A stretch of DNA of 9,965 nucleotides from contig CAZAXU010000056.1 of NCBI GenBank assembly GCA_964489245.1, positions 1-9,965 of the forward strand, written 5' to 3'. A program made the position numbers and the translations under genes. Source of the DNA: CAZAXU01 sp964489245 (lineage in GTDB: Bacteria > Bacteroidota > Bacteroidia > Flavobacteriales > Flavobacteriaceae). This document shows, piece by piece, positions 5,134-9,965 of this stretch. Numbering within the stretch: position 1 is the first letter of the stretch; each line of letters begins with the position of its first letter. Under the pieces are notes generated by a model. The model saw only the letters and a program-made list of their open reading frames with translations, had not been told where the DNA came from and ran no database searches.

Positions 5134-8106
5134 TCAGTTCTTGTTTTTTGTTTTCCAAAATTCATAAGGATTCAGGGAACTCTGATGATGATAGTTATGT
5201 TTTGGATTTTTGATAGCTTCATAGATACGCCTATGCACTTCACTACGAAAATTAAGCTCATAGAGCAATCTGTTTTTCATAGTGGGATAGGTTCTGTTTG
5301 ATAAAAAGATATAGACAATTTGCTCTTCTGGATCTGCCCAAACCATGGTGCCGGTGAAACCTTGATGTCCAAAACTTTTTGAAGAAATTTCTTCAAAGGT
5401 AGGTCCGGGTTTTCCTTTGAATTGCGGTTTGTCCCAACCCAAGCCGCGGCGTACGCTGTCTCGCGCAAAATATCGATGATTGAATGTTTGAAAAGTGCTA
5501 TCCGAGATATACAAATGTTTGCCATAAGTTCCGTTGTTCAAATACATTTGCATCATTTTTGCCAAATCGTTGGCATCGCCGAAAAGTCCGGCATTTCCGG
5601 AAACACCGTTGAGCATGGCAGCCCCCATATCGTGCACATAGCCACGCAAAATCTGATGACGGAAATAATCATCTTTTTCAGTCGGAGCAATGCGGCTTGC
5701 TCGGAATTTTTTCAGGGGTTTATAAGTGATTGTTGTAGCGCCCAAGGGTTTATAGAAAAGAGAATCTAACAGCCGGTCCATCCCGATTTTTTTTTGGTCT
5801 TCAATATACTTTTTAAAAAGATAAAAAGGCAATCCGCTATAGACATATTTGAGCTTTTCATATTGTGGCACCTTGGCAATCGTGTCAAAAATAACATTGA
5901 GATATGAATTTTTGAGATATAGATTTTTGGCGACTTCAATATTGAATTCTTTTGATTTCTGATGTCTATAGAATTTTCTAAGCGGTTTTTTTGTCTTTGG
6001 ATCAATGGTATTCAAATAGAAGGGAATCCATGATTTTATCTTAGCATAATGAGACAGGGCTTCTTTTACGCTGATGCTGTCTTTATTGCTGTTTTTTAAT
6101 AAATCCGGCATTAGTTCCCCTAAGGTGTTGTTTAGTTTGAACATTTTTTCGTCATAGGCTTTCATTATCAATGTGGTGGTGCCAAGAACTTTGGTCACCG
6201 ATGCCAAATCGTATAAATCGGTTGCCTGAACACGGCGTTTCTTTTGATAGGTTTGATAGCCGTAAGTTTTTTCAAAAATCACTTTTCCATTTCTGGCGGC
6301 AAGAACCACAGCACCGGGAGCGGCGAGTGTATCTAACATAAATTGCATCAGTGAATCTACCCTTTTCAGCTTTTGAGAACTCATGCCGACCTGTTCCGGA
6401 AAGCCATAAGAGAGTCTGCTGATTTTTTCTGTGACAATGCCCGTATGCACAGGATATGATATATTGATGCCAACCGGAAGTTTTCCTTTGAAAGCCAGTG
6501 CGCCAAATATCATTTGAGGCGAAATTTCTTGCGGATAATAATCATTTTGATAAGAAATCACTACAGCTTTCGGAGAGATTTTATCCATCACATCAATGAG
6601 TGCATAAGGAGAAGAGAATATATCGAGAATAGTTGTTTTTTCTTTGCTTATTTTTTTAAGAATGGCTATTTCATTCGGACTGAACTTAAAAGATTTCCAA
6701 GGATTAACAGACGATTTATGGAATCCGACAATTACCAAATCATAATTTTTGAGTTTTTTAGAAACAGACAATACGTTGTCAATATGCACTTTATCCACCT
6801 TGGTGTATTTATTTAGGTATTTATAAAATATGCCGGAGGAATCGTCTCCCAAAGGAACAAAAGCAATTTTTTGTGCAACATTTTTTATGGGAAGAATATT
6901 GTTTTCATTTTTGATGAGTGTAATGGCATTTTCAAAAGCTTCTTGGTTGAGCAAACTGTCTTGTAAATTCGGATAGAAGTCTTTGTTTGTTTTTGTTTGA
7001 TAGCGATGTAGTTTTGCCCAATATTTTGCCGCTAAGATTTTTCTGACTGACAATGCCAATCTTTGGTCTGTAATTTTTCCTGATTTATAGGCTTTTTTAA
7101 AAGCGATTAGAGCTTTATCAATTTCTATGGTTCCCAGCAGAACATCATTTCCTGCCAGAAATGCTTCCAAGTCCACCATGCCGCTTTCCATATAGTCGGC
7201 AACGCCTTTCATTGCCATGGCATCGGTGATGATAAGCCCTCTATACGCTAATTGTTTCTTGAGTATATTGCTGACGATATTATAGGATAATGTTGATGGT
7301 CTTCCGGTGAAATCGAGTGCAGGAATCTTCAGATGAGCAATCATAACGCCGGTCAAACCTTGATTGATTAGTTTTTTAAAAGGATAGAGTTCCACTTTCT
7401 GAATGCGGTCATAGTCAAAATCAATACGGGGCAAGGTTTTATGCGAATCTTGGTTGGTGTCGCCATGTCCGGGAAAATGTTTGGCAGTGGTCAGAATATC
7501 TTCGTCTTGCAGTCCGCTCATCATCATATACGATTTCCGAGCAACGTTTTCCATGTCTTCACCGAAAGAACGATTTCCAATAATCGGATTATTCGGATTG
7601 GTATTAATGTCTGCATCGGGTGAAAAATTCATTTGATATCCGGCATTTTTTAGATTTTGTCCGATTCTCCTGCCTATTTTGTAAATAATCGAATCGTTTT
7701 GAATGGCACCGAGTGTCATGTTCCAAGGAAATTTCGGAGTAGAATCCAAGCGCATGGACAAGCCCCACTCAGCATCAATGGCGGAGAGTATGGGATATTT
7801 TGAAATCTTTTGCATGTAATTGTTCAATGCTTGTTCATCAGAAGGATGTCCTTTGAGAAAAAACACATTGCCAATATGCAAATCTTGAATCAGGTGCTTG
7901 ATTTTTTTTCTGGTTTCTTTTGTATTGTTTGAAGGCACATAGGGCATGAACAGTTGCCCTAATTTCTCGTCAAATGACATTTTGTTATAAATACTGTCCA
8001 CCCATTTGAGCTGTTGCATATTTTTGTATAACGGGTCTATTTGCTGAGAAAAACTCTTGCTTGAAAAAAGAAATATTATAAGAACTATCGGAATAAATTT
8101 TTTCAT
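5134..8106 (-). CDS. Exported GH3 beta-N-acetylglucosaminidase (NagZ-like) fused to a beta-lactamase-family serine hydrolase
   Basis: 990 residues. Residues 1-20 form a Sec signal peptide (basic start, hydrophobic core, cleavage near SFS-QQ). Residues about 30-365 are a GH3 catalytic barrel with KHFPGHGDTNQDSH (209-222), which includes K209, H210 and the D220-x-H222 acid/base dyad that marks NagZ-type N-acetylglucosaminidases, and the nucleophile D295 in ITDAMAM. Residues about 386-560 resemble the GH3 C-terminal alpha/beta domain (AITLIKNENNILPI). Residues about 572-960 have the class C beta-lactamase/PBP fold: S636-V-T-K639, Y756-S-G, and H914-Q-G916. The expected roles are removal of GlcNAc from peptidoglycan fragments and an esterase, peptidase or amidase-like activity acting on the same fragments, in the periplasm. 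The fusion is common in Bacteroidota. The hydrolase substrate is unknown. trmH follows 18 bases downstream. Confidence 0.87.
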   Translation of the reverse strand: MKKFIPIVLIIFLFSSKSFSQQIDPLYKNMQQLKWVDSIYNKMSFDEKLGQLFMPYVPSNNTKETRKKIKHLIQDLHIGNVFFLKGHPSDEQALNNYMQKISKYPILSAIDAEWGLSMRLDSTPKFPWNMTLGAIQNDSIIYKIGRRIGQNLKNAGYQMNFSPDADINTNPNNPIIGNRSFGEDMENVARKSYMMMSGLQDEDILTTAKHFPGHGDTNQDSHKTLPRIDFDYDRIQKVELYPFKKLINQGLTGVMIAHLKIPALDFTGRPSTLSYNIVSNILKKQLAYRGLIITDAMAMKGVADYMESGMVDLEAFLAGNDVLLGTIEIDKALIAFKKAYKSGKITDQRLALSVRKILAAKYWAKLHRYQTKTNKDFYPNLQDSLLNQEAFENAITLIKNENNILPIKNVAQKIAFVPLGDDSSGIFYKYLNKYTKVDKVHIDNVLSVSKKLKNYDLVIVGFHKSSVNPWKSFKFSPNEIAILKKISKEKTTILDIFSSPYALIDVMDKISPKAVVISYQNDYYPQEISPQMIFGALAFKGKLPVGINISYPVHTGIVTEKISRLSYGFPEQVGMSSQKLKRVDSLMQFMLDTLAAPGAVVLAARNGKVIFEKTYGYQTYQKKRRVQATDLYDLASVTKVLGTTTLIMKAYDEKMFKLNNTLGELMPDLLKNSNKDSISVKEALSHYAKIKSWIPFYLNTIDPKTKKPLRKFYRHQKSKEFNIEVAKNLYLKNSYLNVIFDTIAKVPQYEKLKYVYSGLPFYLFKKYIEDQKKIGMDRLLDSLFYKPLGATTITYKPLKKFRASRIAPTEKDDYFRHQILRGYVHDMGAAMLNGVSGNAGLFGDANDLAKMMQMYLNNGTYGKHLYISDSTFQTFNHRYFARDSVRRGLGWDKPQFKGKPGPTFEEISSKSFGHQGFTGTMVWADPEEQIVYIFLSNRTYPTMKNRLLYELNFRSEVHRRIYEAIKNPKHNYHHQSSLNPYEFWKTKNKN

Positions 8107-8131
8107 AAGTGGACTATATTTTATCGAATAT

Positions 8132-8139
8132 CAAAAGTA
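8132..8139 (-). promoter_or_regulatory. Possible -7 box for the GH3-trmH operon
   Basis: On the minus strand this reads TACTTTTG, a match to TAnnTTTG and identical to the box proposed for the RDD operon, 25 bases before the ATG at 8106. I could not find a TTG at the proper distance upstream, so the call is weaker than the others. The rest of the divergent spacer (8107-8199) is AT-rich. A one-mismatch box TAATTTAG at 8172-8179 might serve the GNAT gene on the plus strand. Confidence 0.35.
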
Positions 8140-8199
8140 AGAATTTTTTTTCATCTTCTGATTTTTCTTTATAATTTAGTAGGCAGTAAATATTTGAAA

Positions 8200-8712
8200 A
8201 TGATTCTACAAAAAGAAAAAGTTCGCTTGCGTTTGCTTGAGATGGCAGACAGAAAAATGTTGGCGGAATTGATTAACAACAAAAAAATATGGGATAATGT
8301 CAGAGATAGCATTCCGTTTCCATATTTTGAACAAGATGCCGTGTCTTTTATCAATGCTGTTGCCGAAAGTGAAGTGAGCGATACTTTTGCCATTGAATAT
8401 GATGGTGATTTCTGTGGTGTTATAGGTTTGGTTTTTCAGAAAGACATCTATCGGAAATCTGCTGAGATAGGCTATTGGATTGGAGAACCGTATTGGGGAA
8501 AAGGAATTGCAAGCCTTGCCGTCGGACTGCTCACGGATTATGGATTTAACAGACTGCATCTGGTGCGTATTTTTGCCGGTGTTTTTGAACATAATTTTGC
8601 ATCGATGAGAGTTTTACAAAAGAACGGATATACAAAAGAAGCGGTTTTGAAAAAAGCAGTAATCAAAAACGGGATTATTTTGGATGAGCACAGGTTTGCC
8701 AAAACGATTTAA
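8200..8712 (+). CDS. GNAT family N-acetyltransferase (RimJ/RimL-like)
   Basis: 170 residues from the ATG at 8200. These enzymes move an acetyl group from acetyl-CoA to an amino group of a protein N terminus, small molecule or antibiotic. Seen here: the N-terminal strand VRLRLLEMADRKML (8-21); the strand AEIGYWIGEPYWGKGIA (88-104), in which WGKGIA is the pyrophosphate-binding loop of motif A; and the C-terminal motif ENNxxSxRVLxKxGY form (H131-N132 to Y144, with S135, R137 and N142-G143-Y144). This is the Acetyltransf_3 pattern shared by RimJ/RimL and many enzymes of unknown substrate. A TTG two codons upstream at 8194 is a less likely start. The gene heads a unit with the MFS transporter, whose start lies at or just beyond its stop. 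The substrate cannot be told from sequence. Confidence 0.83.
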   Translation: MILQKEKVRLRLLEMADRKMLAELINNKKIWDNVRDSIPFPYFEQDAVSFINAVAESEVSDTFAIEYDGDFCGVIGLVFQKDIYRKSAEIGYWIGEPYWGKGIASLAVGLLTDYGFNRLHLVRIFAGVFEHNFASMRVLQKNGYTKEAVLKKAVIKNGIILDEHRFAKTI

Positions 8713-8722
8713 AAATATTGGA

Positions 8723-9961
8723 ATGATGAGCATCGGATTTGAAAAAAATGTGCAGTATTACAAATTTTGCCTTTATGGCTTTTTAAAAAATTTGCGTTTT
8801 TTTGATGCGTTTTTTATCTTATTTCTTTTGGAAAAAGAACTGTCCTACACAGAGATTGGAACGCTGTATGCCGTGCGTGAAATTTTGACCAATATTTTTG
8901 AAGTTCCATCGGGAATTATTGCCGACCGTTATGGACGAAAGACTGCTTTGACGGCTTCATTTATTGCTTATATCATTTCTTTTGTGCTATTTTTTGTTGC
9001 TACCGGTTTTGTTTGGTTTTTATTTGCTTTTGTGCTTTTTGGTTTGGCAGATGCATTTCGTTCAGGCACACACAAAGCCATGATTATGGACTATTTGAAG
9101 TTGAACAAATGGGAGACACAAAAAATAAACTACTACGGACACACTCGCGCTTGTTCTCAGAAAGGTTCTGCCGTTTCTTCTCTTGCTGCCGGACTCATTG
9201 TTTTTTATGCAGGCAACTACGGCAACATTTTCTTGTTTTCAATTGTGCCTTATATGATTAATTTTTTATTGATTATGTCTTATCCTGCAGATTTGAATCT
9301 TTCTGTCGGTCATAAGAAAAGACTTGGAATAGGAGAGATGCTTAAATCTTTTTATGTGGTTGTTAAACGCCCGAAAGTTTGGCGCATCATTAATTCATCG
9401 GCTGTTTTCACCGCTTATCAAAAAGCGGTCAAAGACTATATTCAATTGCTGATGCTTGGGGTTGCCGTTATGATTCCCGTTTTGAATCACTATGAAACCA
9501 AAAAGAAAACCGGTTTAATTATAGGACTGATTTATTTTGTGGTCTATCTTCTGACTTCGCGTGCTTCACAATTGGCTTCAAAAATTGCAGCGGTCAACAA
9601 AAATAAGGTTGCCTATTCAACGCTGTTGGTTGGTTTTACGGGAGGAATTCTCAGTGGTATTTTTCAGCACTATGAGCTTTGGATTTTTGCGTTGCTCGCT
9701 TTTGTGCTGATTTATATTATTGAAAATATTAGAAAACCTATTCTTACCGGATTTTTGGCTGATCAAGTGCCCAACGAAATCTTAACTTCAGTGATTTCGG
9801 TTCAATCTCTATACAGAACGATTCTCACTTCTTTGATTGCACTTCTTTTCGGTTGGGCGGCAGATGTATATGGCATAGGTATTTCTTTTATACTTGTAAC
9901 CGGAATTTTGTTGATTGGTGTGGCGGTTTTGAATCATTTGATTGATAAACCAACGGATTGA
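8723..9961 (+). CDS. Major facilitator superfamily (MFS) transporter
   Basis: 412 residues from the ATG at 8723, with about 12 hydrophobic segments. The cytoplasmic loop between helices 2 and 3 carries the MFS motif A form GIIADRYGRK (64-73), preceded by the FEVPSG segment (59-64) seen in many small-molecule efflux members. A longer central stretch (about 200-235, HKKRLGIGEMLKSF region) is the usual loop between the two six-helix halves. The C-terminal half has a weaker repeat of motif A (GFLADQVPNE). The reading frame is open from an ATG at 8684 inside the GNAT gene. I prefer 8723 (or the next codon at 8726) because it follows the GNAT stop after 10 bases and has a short GGA just before it, though a 29-base overlap is possible. 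The protein is likely an exporter of a drug or metabolite; the cargo is unknown. The pairing with GNAT could be a resistance or detoxification unit, which is only an inference. Confidence 0.83.
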   Translation: MMSIGFEKNVQYYKFCLYGFLKNLRFFDAFFILFLLEKELSYTEIGTLYAVREILTNIFEVPSGIIADRYGRKTALTASFIAYIISFVLFFVATGFVWFLFAFVLFGLADAFRSGTHKAMIMDYLKLNKWETQKINYYGHTRACSQKGSAVSSLAAGLIVFYAGNYGNIFLFSIVPYMINFLLIMSYPADLNLSVGHKKRLGIGEMLKSFYVVVKRPKVWRIINSSAVFTAYQKAVKDYIQLLMLGVAVMIPVLNHYETKKKTGLIIGLIYFVVYLLTSRASQLASKIAAVNKNKVAYSTLLVGFTGGILSGIFQHYELWIFALLAFVLIYIIENIRKPILTGFLADQVPNEILTSVISVQSLYRTILTSLIALLFGWAADVYGIGISFILVTGILLIGVAVLNHLIDKPTD

Positions 9962-9965
9962 TTTT

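Noticed and set aside
5422..5769. 115-residue plus-strand open frame opposite the GH3/serine hydrolase gene
   Set aside because: It lies opposite the conserved C-terminal hydrolase domain and has no motif of its own.
8206..8592. 128-residue open frame opposite the GNAT gene
   Set aside because: It is antisense to the conserved GNAT acetyl-CoA-binding region, with no recognisable domain.
1..9965. Search for a defence system, CRISPR array, toxin-antitoxin pair, integrase or transposase
   Set aside because: All ten genes belong to recognisable housekeeping, envelope or transport families; I saw no regularly spaced direct repeats, no transposase motif and no tRNA-like attachment site.

Overview
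The window is about 10 kb of AT-rich chromosomal DNA that looks like a member of the Bacteroidota (the Flavobacteriia or Bacteroidia side cannot be decided from this sequence). The reasons are the upstream boxes of the form TAnnTTTG with a TTG/TTTG element about 18-23 bases further upstream, the near absence of Shine-Dalgarno sequences, and protein architectures common in that phylum, such as a GH3 glycosidase fused to a beta-lactamase-fold serine hydrolase and an acyltransferase reading FPQGTT in its third motif. Ten protein genes fill most of the window. I see no rRNA, tRNA, CRISPR array, insertion sequence or phage gene.

Left part (41-2283, minus strand): an RDD-family membrane protein and a CoA-pyrophosphatase-type Nudix hydrolase overlap by one base (TAATG) and are surely co-transcribed. 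Downstream on the same strand lies a PlsC-like acyltransferase with its own promoter candidate. Middle left (2347-3707, plus strand): phosphatidylserine synthase (pssA) is followed after 2 bases by a VTT/DedA-type membrane protein that starts with TTG. The divergent RDD and pssA transcripts start from promoter boxes that interleave within about 40 bp.

Centre (3796-4464): a single-gene unit encodes a small thioredoxin-fold protein without a CxxC active site. It has a clear promoter, a palindrome inside that promoter, and a strong terminator with a GAAA loop. An 81-bp nested inverted repeat then lies between this gene and the convergent trmH gene.

Right part (4465-9961): on the minus strand, a 990-residue secreted or lipid-anchored-type GH3 (NagZ-like) and serine hydrolase fusion is followed by a TrmH-type tRNA ribose methyltransferase. 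Divergently, on the plus strand, a GNAT acetyltransferase is followed by an MFS transporter.

Taken together, much of the window concerns the cell envelope: phospholipid synthesis (the PlsC-like protein, PssA), likely lipid movement or membrane homeostasis (VTT protein), and peptidoglycan turnover (GH3 fusion). The Nudix, TrmH and GNAT genes are ordinary housekeeping or maintenance functions. I found no convincing new multi-gene system. The most notable points are the CxxC-less thioredoxin-like protein with its operator-like palindrome, the nested inverted repeat at 4300-4380, and the variant catalytic motifs of the acyltransferase.
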